Below are positions 52,697 to 62,322 of a stretch of DNA of 64,000 nt, piece by piece. Made by a program: the position numbers and the translations under genes. The notes under the pieces were generated by a model, which saw only the letters and a program-made list of their open reading frames with translations, did not search any database and was not told the origin of the DNA. The first letter of the stretch is position 1. Each line of letters begins with the position of its first letter. The DNA comes from an uncultured bacterium (GTDB taxonomy: Bacteria > Planctomycetota > Phycisphaerae > Phycisphaerales > SM1A02), in contig CAIKXA010000051.1 of NCBI GenBank assembly GCA_903831295.1, positions 1 to 64,000 of the forward strand, given 5' to 3'.

Positions 52697-53971
52697 TCAA
52701 GTGCGGGAAAGTTGCCTTGCCAAATCAGTCGCAGCCTTCTTGGATTCAATCGATCCTTCCAGTTGGGCGTCGTATACGGCGTCCAGGATCACGCGAAATT
52801 CGGGACCAGCGCGTAAACCCATGGCGAGCAAGTCGTCGCCGCACAACAACGGAGTTGGGGCAATTCCCTCTATTTCAAGTTGCGCATAGTCGCCCAGAAT
52901 GCGTTGCACCAATTCAGGCGCATCCGTGGCGTGAACGCGCAGCGCCGCGTGGAATGACGGGTTCGCCGCCGTTCTTTTTCTTTGGGCCTTTGAAAAGGCG
53001 GGCCATTCGGGCACGCGCGTCAACAAAAACAATGTGCTTGTAAGCGTATCGCGTTCCTTGTTGGAAAGAACCAGCGCGCTGGTCCATTGAGAAACGCGTT
53101 CTTGCCAAGGCAGCGTGGACTCCCGGTCAAGAAGCCATGCGCTCAGAAATGTGGCCAGCAGTTGCGTGGAAATCTCATGCGCATTGTGCGCAAGAATTGG
53201 CGAAGGCAACGATACTTGCTGAAGCGCGCGTACTCGTCGCAGCAAAGTTGGCGGCGCAATTTCAAGCAACGCGCTTGACGCGAGTCCCAAAGATTCGATC
53301 AGTTCAATGGCTTTCACGCGGCTTGCATGCGCGATCATGCGGCGCAATTCTTGCCCCACGCGTTCGCGGCTCACGCCACGAAGTTCATTGGCATGCGCGC
53401 GGATGGCGGCCATGGTTTTAGGTTCGATGGTCAATTCAAAGCGCGCCGCAAAACGCACCGCTCGCAGCAAGCGCAACCGATCCTCGCTCAGACGCGCGTC
53501 TGGATCATTGATGGCGCGCAATGTTTTAGTCTCAAGATCTTGCTTGCCGCGCACGTGATCAATCAGTTTTCCCGTGGCGGGATCCATGAAGATTCCATTG
53601 ATGGTGAAATCGCGCCGATTGGCGTCGGTGATTTCATCGCCCATTTGAATGTCCTGGGGGCGACGGCCATCAACATAGCGGCCGTCGGCGCGGAAACTGG
53701 CCACTTCAACAACGCGCCCTTTGTGATGCACAAGAATCACGCCAAAACTTTCACCCACGCCGCGCGCCTTGGGAAATATGGCGCGGATTTGCTCGGTGGT
53801 GGCACTGGTGGCAATGTCGTAATCGGTGGGCGAAAGATTGAGCAATTCATCGCGCACACAACCACCCGCGAAATACGCGGTGAATCCGGCCGCGGAAAAT
53901 TTTGCGGCGATTTCCGCGGCGGCGTCCCGCGCGCTGGTGCTTGAACCACTGAAATGATTCGCGTCAGCCAT
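52697..53971 (-). CDS. cca: CCA tRNA nucleotidyltransferase
   Basis: 424 residues from the ATG at 53971, which overlaps the plsC stop by 8 bases; a longer frame reaches into plsC but has no family match. The head domain is FAGGCVRDELLNLSPTDYDIAT, with the G-G and D-x-D catalytic residues, then FRADGRYVDGRRP, RRDFTINGIFMDP and EDRLRLLRAVRFAARF, all diagnostic for class II enzymes. The C-terminal half is the helical body. It adds CCA to tRNA 3' ends, which is needed here because none of the three tRNA genes encodes it. It could also act as a poly(A) polymerase, a related activity not separable by sequence. Confidence 0.93.
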   Translation of the reverse strand: MADANHFSGSSTSARDAAAEIAAKFSAAGFTAYFAGGCVRDELLNLSPTDYDIATSATTEQIRAIFPKARGVGESFGVILVHHKGRVVEVASFRADGRYVDGRRPQDIQMGDEITDANRRDFTINGIFMDPATGKLIDHVRGKQDLETKTLRAINDPDARLSEDRLRLLRAVRFAARFELTIEPKTMAAIRAHANELRGVSRERVGQELRRMIAHASRVKAIELIESLGLASSALLEIAPPTLLRRVRALQQVSLPSPILAHNAHEISTQLLATFLSAWLLDRESTLPWQERVSQWTSALVLSNKERDTLTSTLFLLTRVPEWPAFSKAQRKRTAANPSFHAALRVHATDAPELVQRILGDYAQLEIEGIAPTPLLCGDDLLAMGLRAGPEFRVILDAVYDAQLEGSIESKKAATDLARQLSRT

Positions 53972-54764
53972 GAGCGTTGCTGGAAGAAATGTTCTGCGGG
54001 CTTGGAGGGCGATGATGCGTTGCGCTGTCTGGCACATTGGCCTGCGTTGGCAAAAGCAATTGATCGCCTGGACCAACAGCGGGAAATCTTCCTTGTGTTG
54101 AGCGCCGAATGGATTCGCGGCGATTCATGCGCAAGCGATCAACCGCTAGGCGCAACCGTTCAATACCGCCATCAGGATCGTTGATCAAAACTTCTGGATC
54201 GATCGGCTCGCCCGCTTCCACTTCAAGCCGCCCCGCGAAACGCGGCAACTTTTGCGAACTGGGCCAGATATCAAATCCACCTTCGAGCCCGATTGGAACC
54301 ACTGGAACTTTGGCGCGGCGAATCAACAGCGCAACGCCACGTTGGAATGGCGCAATGGCGCCGTCGTCGCAGCGGCCACCCTCTGGATAAATCAACAAGC
54401 AGCGCCCCTGCGCCAGAACTTGCAACGCGGCCTTGATTGCCGCGGAGTCGGATTTTTCTTTCAACGCAATCGCGTTGAAGGAACTGATCAACGCGCCAAA
54501 CCATTTGTTGTTGAACAGCGTGCTGCGCGCGATGTAGGCGGTCTGACGGTCATAGGCCACGGCCGCGTGCGGAATTGGATCAAGAAATGATTGATGATTT
54601 CCCACCAACAACACGCCGCCCGTGCGCGGAATATTGTGGGCGCCAACCACTTTCATTCCATAAAAGATCCTGGCCAATATTCCACAAAACAGCGCGATGA
54701 AATCCCACCACATGGCTTGGATAAATTTTCGGCCCGGCGCGCGCCGAGAAAAATCGTGGAACAT
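53964..54764 (-). CDS. plsC: 1-acyl-glycerol-3-phosphate acyltransferase PlsC
   Basis: 266 residues from the ATG at 54764, which overlaps the cmk stop (TAATG). It acylates lysophosphatidic acid at the inner membrane. Visible are the catalytic NHQSFLD (56-62, HX4D box), FNAIALKEKSDSAAIKAAL, YPEGGRCDDG (EGTRS-type box) and PVVPIGLEGG. One or two hydrophobic segments near residues 22-37 would attach it to the membrane. The C-terminal 50 residues are longer than usual and basic or low in complexity. Confidence 0.9.
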   Translation of the reverse strand: MFHDFSRRAPGRKFIQAMWWDFIALFCGILARIFYGMKVVGAHNIPRTGGVLLVGNHQSFLDPIPHAAVAYDRQTAYIARSTLFNNKWFGALISSFNAIALKEKSDSAAIKAALQVLAQGRCLLIYPEGGRCDDGAIAPFQRGVALLIRRAKVPVVPIGLEGGFDIWPSSQKLPRFAGRLEVEAGEPIDPEVLINDPDGGIERLRLAVDRLRMNRRESIRRSTQGRFPAVGPGDQLLLPTQANVPDSATHHRPPSPQNISSSNAHG

Positions 54765-55489
54765 TAGCGATACACCGACGCGGTTGTTGCGATTGGCAGC
54801 CAAGGACCAAGCCGCTCCCTGGCGAGAATTTCTAACGTGTTCACCACCGCCTCAAGATCAAGATTGCTCGTGTCCACGCGTGTCGCGCCATCTGGAATGC
54901 GAAGTGGACCAACTGCGCGCGTTGAATCCACATGATCGCGATGCTGGATCGCGCGAAGAATGCTGGCCTCATCGGCGACATGTCCGGCGGCGCGCAATTG
55001 AGCCACGCGTCGCTGCGCGCGCACGCGTGGATCGGCTTCAAGATAAATGCGAAGCGGCGCGTCAGGAAACACCACCGATCCTTGATCACGTCCCTCCGTG
55101 ACAAGACGCGGATGAGCGTTGGCGATTTCCCTTTGACGGCGCACCATTTCACGGCGCACATCGGAGCATGCGGACACTGGCGACACGGCTTCGGTGACTT
55201 CCGCTGATCGAATGAATGGAGTGACATCACGGCGACCAAGAAGAAGTTTAGGTGGACTTGATTTCCAATCGAACACCAAAGTTGTGGCGGCAAGCGCGGC
55301 GGCGATCGACTCCCCATCGTCTATGGGAATTGAATTTTCAATCGCCAACAATGCGGCGGCGCGGTACATGGCGCCCGTGTCCAAAAATTCCAAACCCAAC
55401 CGCACAGCCAACATGTGCGCCACGGAACTTTTACCCGTGCCCGCGGGGCCATCAATGGTGATGATCAATGGATGCGAGGGGGAATTCAT
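54764..55489 (-). CDS. cmk: Cytidylate kinase
   Basis: 241 residues. It phosphorylates CMP and dCMP with ATP. The P-loop GPAGTGKSS (14-22), GLEFLDTGAMYRAAA (32-46), EGRDQGSVVFPDAPLRIYL and VDTSNLDLEAVV are all family landmarks. It overlaps the TIM-barrel gene by 4 bases upstream and plsC by 1 downstream, so it is the second gene of a tightly packed operon. The adjacency of cmk and plsC is common in other bacteria. Confidence 0.95.
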   Translation of the reverse strand: MNSPSHPLIITIDGPAGTGKSSVAHMLAVRLGLEFLDTGAMYRAAALLAIENSIPIDDGESIAAALAATTLVFDWKSSPPKLLLGRRDVTPFIRSAEVTEAVSPVSACSDVRREMVRRQREIANAHPRLVTEGRDQGSVVFPDAPLRIYLEADPRVRAQRRVAQLRAAGHVADEASILRAIQHRDHVDSTRAVGPLRIPDGATRVDTSNLDLEAVVNTLEILARERLGPWLPIATTASVYR

Positions 55490-56286
55490 GCGGGTTCCGC
55501 GGCCTCCATCGCCGCCGACAACATGTCGCGCGCCATGCTGAGCGGTTTGATTGGATCACCCTTTCCTAAAAAATCCAGCGAGAGGGAATTCACGTAGCCA
55601 ACCGACCGCAATATTTCAACGCACTCGTCCAAACTCCAATCAGCGTGCTCGCCCGCGTCGGAAAAACCCTTCACGCTTGCCGTGATCGATTGCGCGTAAG
55701 GCGCGAGCTTGCGCAGTTCTTGGCTTACGCCACCATGCGCCGCGGCGTGGTGAAACGAAGGCATGCTGCCAATGCGGAAGCCTCCAACTTTCTTCACCAG
55801 ATCGATCAACGCTTTGCCGTCGGATAAAAGTCCGGGCACGCTTTGCAGCAACAAAGTCGTCTCAAACTTGTCCATTTCAACCATGGCTAATTTTAGCGTT
55901 TTCGCCACCGCATCCACGCGCTCTTGCGTTGTGACATCGGCGAGGTTGATGGCGACACTGGAGCAACCAAGACGGTTGGCCGCGCTGGCCAATCGACGAA
56001 TGCGCTCAATCACAGCGACGTGATTGCCGGGGCTCCATAAATCCAAAGCGGGAGTTTCGATTAAAACCAGAAATGGACAATGCCCCTTGTCTGAAAGATC
56101 ACGAAGCAGTTCAAAATCTTTTGGCGTGCGCCCAATCAATAAATCAGTGGGAATATTCAGACCGCGCAGCCCCATTTCCTCGTTGACAAAGGTTGGAAGC
56201 TCAAAAATATCCAACGGCTTTTTCGCCCGCTTCATTAAAGGCCGGAGCGCGCCGACCGAAAGCGTTAAAACCATTTGAGCTAACAT
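55486..56286 (-). CDS. TIM-barrel protein of the sugar-phosphate isomerase/endonuclease IV type
   Basis: 266 residues. The sequence follows an AP-endonuclease-2/xylose-isomerase-like TIM barrel: ELPTFVN, LVLIETPALDL, SVAINLADVTT, LLLQSVPGLL and a C-terminal GYVNSLSLDFLGKGDP (the metal-binding residues of the family fall in such strands, but I cannot place all of them). It is cytoplasmic. GGGAG lies ten bases before the ATG. The start of the operon with cmk, plsC and cca gives no functional clue. The substrate is unknown. Confidence 0.75.
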   Translation of the reverse strand: MLAQMVLTLSVGALRPLMKRAKKPLDIFELPTFVNEEMGLRGLNIPTDLLIGRTPKDFELLRDLSDKGHCPFLVLIETPALDLWSPGNHVAVIERIRRLASAANRLGCSSVAINLADVTTQERVDAVAKTLKLAMVEMDKFETTLLLQSVPGLLSDGKALIDLVKKVGGFRIGSMPSFHHAAAHGGVSQELRKLAPYAQSITASVKGFSDAGEHADWSLDECVEILRSVGYVNSLSLDFLGKGDPIKPLSMARDMLSAAMEAAEPA

Positions 56287-56364
56287 CTGCGGGTCTCCCT
56301 ATTGATTCAAAGAGGATAGCAAGCCTCGGGGACACTATGATCCCCCACCCCAATGGAGAACACA

Positions 56365-56748
56365 ATGAAGAGTCCAGAACAAAGTCGTATTTCCCAGAGC
56401 CATGAATGGTTTATCAATCACGCGGGGGATGTCACCATGGGCATCACCCAATTCGCCGCCAATGAATTGACCGACGTCACCTATGTACAGACCAAGCCAG
56501 TTGGAACCGTGATCGCCATTGGCGATGTGGTTGGCGAAGTGGAGAGCGTGAAGACCACCAGCGAAATTTATTGCGCCGTGGCTGGAACGATCACCGCGGT
56601 GAATGACGCCGCCGTGAAGGATCCATCTTTGCTCAACAGTGATCCATTCGGCAAAGGCTGGTTGGTGAAACTGAAAGTGAGCGATGTTTCCCCGCTTTCT
56701 AAATTGATGGACGCGGCGACCTATGACTCCAAGCATGTCGTCCACTGA
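56365..56748 (+). CDS. gcvH: Glycine cleavage system H protein
   Basis: 127 residues from the ATG at 56365, chosen because GGAG lies six bases upstream. It shuttles the aminomethyl group on a lipoyl arm; the lipoylated Lys63 lies in VESVKTTSEIY. SHEWF, GITQFAANELTDVTYVQ and GWLVKLKVSD complete the family pattern. No gcvP or gcvT gene is in the window, so H is encoded apart from the rest. The 3' end overlaps the next gene by up to 26 bases. Confidence 0.95.
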   Translation: MKSPEQSRISQSHEWFINHAGDVTMGITQFAANELTDVTYVQTKPVGTVIAIGDVVGEVESVKTTSEIYCAVAGTITAVNDAAVKDPSLLNSDPFGKGWLVKLKVSDVSPLSKLMDAATYDSKHVVH

Positions 56749-57505
56749 TCCAAATATCAGCGCGTGCCGAATTCGACTTCGGGGAGTTCGCAAAAGTTAT
56801 GCCATGGGCTCACGCCGCGTGGATGCTCTGCGCGGAATCGATCTTGAACTTCTCGGTCCGGGCTTTCATGCGATCATGGGTCCATCGGGAAGTGGCAAGA
56901 GCACGCTGCTGCATTTGCTTGCGGGACTAGACGCGGCGGATTCTGGAGAACTTGAAGTGGGCCAGTCGCGGCTTGATGGACTCTCTGAAAGTGAATTGAC
57001 AATGCATCGACGCCGCCGAAGTGGCGTGGTTTTTCAGGGATTTAACCTGCTGCCCACGTTCACCGCTTTGGAAAATGTCACGCTTCCATCCACGCTTGAT
57101 GGCATTTCGCACGCCACGGTTGCGCCGCGCGCGCAGGAATTGTTGCGCGAGTTGGGCTTGGGCGATCGAATGGATCACCGGCCGGATTCGCTTTCTGGTG
57201 GCGAGCAACAACGCGTGGCAATCGCGCGCGCGCTGCTGAATGAACCGCCAGTTCTTTTGGCGGATGAGCCAACTGGAAATCTTGATAGCGACACCAGCGA
57301 TCGCTTGTGGCGGTTGCTTGCGGGTCTTGCGGCGCGGCGAAATATGTTGGTGGTGATGGTCACGCACGAGCCCGCCGCGGCGGCGCATTGCGAACGAGTT
57401 CATGTTCTTCGAGATGGCCTATTGGCCGGGAGCTTTGATGTTCAAGGGATGGATGCTTCCCAGTTGGCGCTTCGCGCGGCGGACATTGTTCGCTCGCCCA
57501 GGTAG
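56723..57505 (+). CDS. LolD/MacB-type ABC transporter ATPase
   Basis: 260 residues. Walker A is GPSGSGKST, the Q-loop is VVFQGFNLLPTFTALENV, the signature is LSGGEQQRVAIARAL and Walker B is VLLADEPTGNLDSDT, all of the LolD/MacB/FtsE branch. Two starts are possible (56723 or 56735), both inside gcvH. It should energise the FtsX-type permease that overlaps its 3' end, forming a lipoprotein release or efflux mechanotransmission complex. The pair has no MacA-like partner next to it. Confidence 0.93.
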   Translation: MTPSMSSTDPNISACRIRLRGVRKSYAMGSRRVDALRGIDLELLGPGFHAIMGPSGSGKSTLLHLLAGLDAADSGELEVGQSRLDGLSESELTMHRRRRSGVVFQGFNLLPTFTALENVTLPSTLDGISHATVAPRAQELLRELGLGDRMDHRPDSLSGGEQQRVAIARALLNEPPVLLADEPTGNLDSDTSDRLWRLLAGLAARRNMLVVMVTHEPAAAAHCERVHVLRDGLLAGSFDVQGMDASQLALRAADIVRSPR

Positions 57506-60044
57506 AAGCGCGCTGCTGTTTGTGGCGATCGCAATGGCAAGCACGCTGGTGACAGCGGTTGGAAGCGGCATGCACTCGGTGCAAAATAATGTGCGGGGAA
57601 AGTTGACCAGTTTGCTTGGCGAAGTTGACGCGCGATTGGTGCAACAATCAGCGGCGCCGTTTTCCGCGGGCATTATGGATCAAATCAAATCTTGGCCGCA
57701 GGTTGAGGCTGTTTCCGCCAGACGTTTGGGCTCGCTCACGCTGAGTCGCGCCGATGGAGCGCTTGATTCAGCTGGAAAATTGCGGCGCACCACGGCGCAA
57801 GCCCGCGGCATCGATCCCGTTTCAGATCCACGCTTTGATCCAATGCCAATGCAACTGGGTCAAAGACCAAGCGCTCCCAATCACATCGCGCTTGATCCAG
57901 TGACTGCGAAAGATTTGAACGCGCAAATTGGAGACGCGCTTTTGGTGCTGCGTCTTGGCGAACCCGTGCGACTGACCGTTTGCGGAATCGTGCAACGACC
58001 AATGCTTGGCGCACTGCAAAAACCAGCTGTGGTGTTGTATCGATCCACGTTGAATAGTGCGATGGGCCGCGAGGACGAAGCTACGCAGATTGCGATCTTG
58101 CTCGCACCGGCAACGGATGTTGGCGCGTGGTGCAAAGCCCATGCGCAAGATGTCGAACCTGACATGCTGCTCGAGCCCGCGGAGATGGCGACATCGGGTA
58201 TGGACAAACAGGTCGTGGCGGGGCAACTTGGATTCACGCTGGCCACGGTGATCGCGTTTCTGGCGTGCTCATTTATTGTTGGCGTTGGCATGACCACGGC
58301 GGTGGCGGAATTGGAACGCGAATTGGCGACCATGCGATGCTTGGGCGCGTCGCGTGGGCAACTGTTCGCGGGCCAATGTGTTGCCGGCGTGGTGCTCAGC
58401 GCAACCGCTGGAATAGTGGGAATTCCCCTAGGTTTTGCGGGGGCTTGGCTGGTGACGTGGTGGTTCCGCGACAGTTTGCCCGAAGGATTTTCGCCATCAT
58501 GGCTGGGTGCCGGACTGGCGCTTGGCGGCTCGGTTATGTCCGGATTTCTTGGCGCTTTAAACCCCGCGCGGATCGCGTCGCGCACGTCTCCGCTGGAAGC
58601 ATTGCGACGTAGAGCGACGCCTGTGCGGCGCGCTGGCATTTGGATTTGTCTTGTAGTTGGAATTGCCTGCGCCAGTTTTGAAGTGCTCGTGCTCACTCTG
58701 CCAACAGATACGCAACAAAAATTTTGGCTGCACGCCCTGGTTGGATTACCCATCATTCACATCGGTTGGTTTTTATTGTGCGTGCCCATCATGCAACTTG
58801 TTGGCGCGGCGCTTTCCGGAGTGTTGACACGAATGCTTTCACTCGCTCCAGGTCTGTTGCGCGGCGGAGTGTCGCGCGCGCCATATCGGCTGGGGCTCAC
58901 CGCAGGCGCGCTGATGATGGGCATGAGCATTCTGGTGAGCTCATGGAGCAATGGCGAAAGTGTGCTGAACGAAATTCGTTCCAAGGTGAAATTTGGAGAC
59001 GCGTTCGCGTTTCGCGTCAGCGGTTTGAGTCCGCGCGATCAAGAGGTGCTTCGAAAACTTCCCGGCGTGCGCAACGCGGCGGCGGTTGGATATTTGCCGC
59101 TGAAAACAGATTCAAAGATGGCCTTGGGCGTGCAATCCATAGCGCCGCCCAACGTGATTTGTGTTGGATTTGAGCCAGATTCATTCCTAAAAATGAATCG
59201 CCTGGATTGGATTCGCGGCTCCCCTGACACGGCCCTGCCGCTTTTAAAAAGTGGCGAAGGCGTTTTAGTGGCGGAGCAATTTCTAACGGCGCGGGGAATT
59301 GATGTGGGCGACTCCATTGATCTGATCGGCCCTAAAAATCGCGTGACCATGAAAGTGGTTGGAGTTGTTTCAAGCGCGGGCTTGGACATGGCAACGCAAG
59401 TGTTTGGAATTCGCAGCGTCTATATGGAGCACGCCATGAGTTGCGTGTTCATGGACTTGTCGGCAGTGGCGAAAAATTTTGGAGTGCGCGACGCGGTGAT
59501 CATGCAAATGGATTTGGGTCCGATCGGCAGCTCCGCGCAGGATGAAGATCTGGCCGCGGCCGTTGCCAACGCCGTTCCTGGCGCGATGTTTGCAAGCGGC
59601 CGTGGCATTCGTACGCAAGTGGATGAGGTTGGCAAGGTGATCCTGGGCATGGGCGGCGCGGTTGCGTTCGCGGCGTTGTTGCTTGGATGCTTTGGAGTGG
59701 GCAATGTGATTGCGGCGCAAGTGTCTGGGCGCGGATATGAGTTTGGGGTTTTGCGCGCCACTGGCGCCAGTCGAAACTCCATCGCGGGCTTGGTGCTTGC
59801 GGAAGCCGCGATGCTGGCGGTAACAGCGATCTTGGGAGGAACCGCTCTGGGATTTGAACTGGCGTGGGCGGGATGTGTCTTGTATCGCGACTTGATCGGC
59901 CTCAATTTGTCGCTGATTTTCCCTGTGATTCCATGGATGATTGGCGGCGCTACGTTGCTTGTATTCACGCTTTTGGCCGCGTTACCCGCCGTGGCAAGGC
60001 TGCTGAAAAAATCTCCGCGCGAACTTCTCACCACAAACTCGTGA
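57438..60044 (+). CDS. FtsX/MacB-type ABC permease with two FtsX domains
   Basis: 868 residues from the ATG at 57438 (GGGAG five bases upstream); it overlaps the ATPase gene by 68 bases. The N-terminal LPSWRFARRTLFARPGRSALL matches LolC/MacB-type permeases. One membrane helix is followed by a periplasmic domain (about 50-260), then three helices (about 270-400), a middle group of helices (about 415-530), a second periplasmic domain (about 535-740), and three C-terminal helices. This duplicated layout is found in LolC/E-like and other two-domain FtsX permeases that work alone with one ATPase. The substrate is unknown. Confidence 0.9.
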   Translation: MFKGWMLPSWRFARRTLFARPGRSALLFVAIAMASTLVTAVGSGMHSVQNNVRGKLTSLLGEVDARLVQQSAAPFSAGIMDQIKSWPQVEAVSARRLGSLTLSRADGALDSAGKLRRTTAQARGIDPVSDPRFDPMPMQLGQRPSAPNHIALDPVTAKDLNAQIGDALLVLRLGEPVRLTVCGIVQRPMLGALQKPAVVLYRSTLNSAMGREDEATQIAILLAPATDVGAWCKAHAQDVEPDMLLEPAEMATSGMDKQVVAGQLGFTLATVIAFLACSFIVGVGMTTAVAELERELATMRCLGASRGQLFAGQCVAGVVLSATAGIVGIPLGFAGAWLVTWWFRDSLPEGFSPSWLGAGLALGGSVMSGFLGALNPARIASRTSPLEALRRRATPVRRAGIWICLVVGIACASFEVLVLTLPTDTQQKFWLHALVGLPIIHIGWFLLCVPIMQLVGAALSGVLTRMLSLAPGLLRGGVSRAPYRLGLTAGALMMGMSILVSSWSNGESVLNEIRSKVKFGDAFAFRVSGLSPRDQEVLRKLPGVRNAAAVGYLPLKTDSKMALGVQSIAPPNVICVGFEPDSFLKMNRLDWIRGSPDTALPLLKSGEGVLVAEQFLTARGIDVGDSIDLIGPKNRVTMKVVGVVSSAGLDMATQVFGIRSVYMEHAMSCVFMDLSAVAKNFGVRDAVIMQMDLGPIGSSAQDEDLAAAVANAVPGAMFASGRGIRTQVDEVGKVILGMGGAVAFAALLLGCFGVGNVIAAQVSGRGYEFGVLRATGASRNSIAGLVLAEAAMLAVTAILGGTALGFELAWAGCVLYRDLIGLNLSLIFPVIPWMIGGATLLVFTLLAALPAVARLLKKSPRELLTTNS

Positions 60045-60087
60045 TCCTCAATTCGCATGCAATCGCGCCACTTCCTACAGTGCGTGG

Positions 60088-62187
60088 GTGAGCGATCGTG
60101 AATTCAAACTGAAGGCTCCATTTGCACCCACTGGCGATCAGCCCGAGGCGATCGAATCGCTTGTTCAAGGTCTGAGGGAAGGTCGTCCATGGCAAACACT
60201 TCTTGGCGCCACGGGTACTGGAAAAACTTTCACCGTTGCGAATGTCATCGAGCGAGTGCGCAAGCCCACGCTTGTGATCAGCCACAATAAAACGTTGGCC
60301 GCGCAACTGTATGAGGAGTTGCGCGAATTATTTCCCGACAACTCCGTGAATTATTTCGTGAGCTTCTATGACTACTACCAACCAGAGGCGTACATTCCTC
60401 AGCGCGACATCTACATTGAAAAGGACGCGTCGCGCAACGATGATCTTGATCGCTTGCGCTTGGCCACAACCAGCGCCCTGCTTTCGCGCCAAGATGTGAT
60501 CGTGGTGGCCAGCGTGAGTTGCTTGTATGGATTGGGAAGTCCCGCCGAATACATGAACCGAATGCTTGCGGTTCGCCGCGGCGAAAAGCTGGATCGGCGC
60601 GCCTTTTTCCTGGGTTTAACCACCATGCAGTACATGCGCAACGAGGTGGCGCCGGAGCGTGGAACCTTCCGTGTGCGCGGCGATTTGATCGAGGTGTATC
60701 CCGCCTATGAGCAACATGCGATTCGCATTGGAATGTTTGGCGACGAGGTTGAGCGCATTGAAATTGTGGATCCGGTGAGCGGCGAAATTTTGGCGGAGGA
60801 AGTTGCCGCGTTTATATTTCCAGCCAAGCATTACATGATGCCTGAGGATCAAATACAAAAAGCCATGGGCGAAATGCGCAAGGATCTCACCGCGCGCGTT
60901 CTTGAATTGCGCTCCGCTGGAAAACTGGTCGAGGCACAGCGCCTGCAAGGCCGCGTGCAATACGACTTGGAGATGATCCAAGAAACTGGATTTTGCAGCG
61001 GCATTGAAAATTACAGCCGCTACTTCGATGGCCGCGCCGCGGGTGAGCGCGCCTATTGCTTGTTGGATTACTTTCGCAGCATTCCTGGGCGCGAAAAGAA
61101 TGATTGGCTGTGCGTGATCGACGAGTCGCACGTCACTGTTTCCCAGATGCGCGGCATGTACTTTGGAGATCGCAAACGCAAGGAAACCCTGGTGGAACAT
61201 GGATTTCGGCTGCCCGCGGCGCTGGACAACCGCCCGCTCACATTTCCAGAATTTGAATCATTGGTGCCGCAAACTATTTTAGTGAGCGCCACCCCAAGCC
61301 CATGGGAATTGGAGCGTTGCGGCGGCGTGGTCACCGAGCAAGTGATCCGCCCCACCGGTCTTGTTGATCCACCAATCACCATCTTGCCCGCGCTCACCCA
61401 AGTGGCGGATTTGATCGAGCGCGCCCGCGAACGCGCCGCGCGCGGCGAGCGCACGCTGGTCACCGCGCTTACAAAAAGATTATGTGAAGATTTGTGCACG
61501 CACTTGGACAAGCAAGGCCTTCGCGTGCGCTACTTGCACAGCGAAATTGAAACGCTTGATCGATTGGAATTGCTGCGGGAACTTCGCGAAGGCGTGTACG
61601 ACGTTCTGATCGGCGTGAACTTGCTGCGCGAGGGACTGGATCTTCCAGAGGTGAGTTTGGTTTGCATTTTAGACGCCGATCGCCAGGGCTTTCTGCGCAG
61701 CACTTCCAGTTTGATTCAGACCATGGGCCGCGCCGCGCGCAACGCAAACTCGCAGGCCATTTTGTACGCCGATAAAGTCACCAAGGAAATGCAGGCGGCT
61801 ATTGATGAAGTTTCGCGGCGCCGAGAAAAGCAAATCGCCCACAACACCGCAAACAACATCACGCCCGAAACCATTCACAAGGCGATTCGCCGTGGAATTG
61901 AGCAGGAGTTGGCGGCTTCCCGCAGTGTGCGCGCCGCCGCCGGCCGTAAAGATGAAAAGGAAATGGACCGAGATGAAATGTTGGAAGCCATGCATGCGGA
62001 CATGTTGAATGCCGCGGAGGAAATGGAATTTGAGACCGCGGCGAAGTTGCGGGATCGCATCAATCGATTGAAGGCAGCGCCACTGGTGGAGGGAATGGTT
62101 TTGCCCGAAGAGGAACCCGCGCAAAAGCGCTCCACCAACGCGGGCATGCCTGGCACGCGCGCCAGTGGAAAACGTATTCGACCCTGA
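60088..62187 (+). CDS. uvrB: Excinuclease ABC subunit UvrB
   Basis: 699 residues starting at GTG. UvrB is the damage-verifying helicase of nucleotide excision repair. Walker A is GATGTGKT (40-47). The beta-hairpin region follows in FVSFYDYYQPEAYIP and EKDASRNDDLDRLRL. DEXX-type motif LCVIDESHV, VGVNLLREGLDLPEV and QTMGRAARN mark the helicase domains. A C-terminal UVR domain (EMEFETAAKLRDRINRLK) for UvrC/UvrA contact is present. uvrA starts 565 bases downstream. Confidence 0.97.
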   Translation: MSDREFKLKAPFAPTGDQPEAIESLVQGLREGRPWQTLLGATGTGKTFTVANVIERVRKPTLVISHNKTLAAQLYEELRELFPDNSVNYFVSFYDYYQPEAYIPQRDIYIEKDASRNDDLDRLRLATTSALLSRQDVIVVASVSCLYGLGSPAEYMNRMLAVRRGEKLDRRAFFLGLTTMQYMRNEVAPERGTFRVRGDLIEVYPAYEQHAIRIGMFGDEVERIEIVDPVSGEILAEEVAAFIFPAKHYMMPEDQIQKAMGEMRKDLTARVLELRSAGKLVEAQRLQGRVQYDLEMIQETGFCSGIENYSRYFDGRAAGERAYCLLDYFRSIPGREKNDWLCVIDESHVTVSQMRGMYFGDRKRKETLVEHGFRLPAALDNRPLTFPEFESLVPQTILVSATPSPWELERCGGVVTEQVIRPTGLVDPPITILPALTQVADLIERARERAARGERTLVTALTKRLCEDLCTHLDKQGLRVRYLHSEIETLDRLELLRELREGVYDVLIGVNLLREGLDLPEVSLVCILDADRQGFLRSTSSLIQTMGRAARNANSQAILYADKVTKEMQAAIDEVSRRREKQIAHNTANNITPETIHKAIRRGIEQELAASRSVRAAAGRKDEKEMDRDEMLEAMHADMLNAAEEMEFETAAKLRDRINRLKAAPLVEGMVLPEEEPAQKRSTNAGMPGTRASGKRIRP

Positions 62188-62211
62188 CCGCGAAATTTCG
62201 CCTGCGCAACG

Positions 62212-62246
62212 CGACAAAAACAAATCAGCCCCGCTTTTGCGAGGCT
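62212..62246 (-). terminator. Minus-strand intrinsic terminator downstream of the small ORF
   Basis: On the minus strand AGCCTCGC AAAA GCGGGGCT (62246-62227, one G-T pair) is followed by GATTTGTTTTTG. On the plus strand the same stem has a C-A mismatch and a weaker T-run, so it serves the minus-strand ORF better than uvrB. Confidence 0.7.
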
Positions 62247-62322
62247 GTTTCCATGGGGTTCATTTTTAATTCAAGCCGTTGATCAATGACGCAATTTCAA
62301 CCAACATATTTCCAAGCAAGAA

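Noticed and set aside
56287-56364. Glycine riboswitch upstream of gcvH
   Set aside because: The gap is under 80 bases and lacks the tandem aptamer structure.
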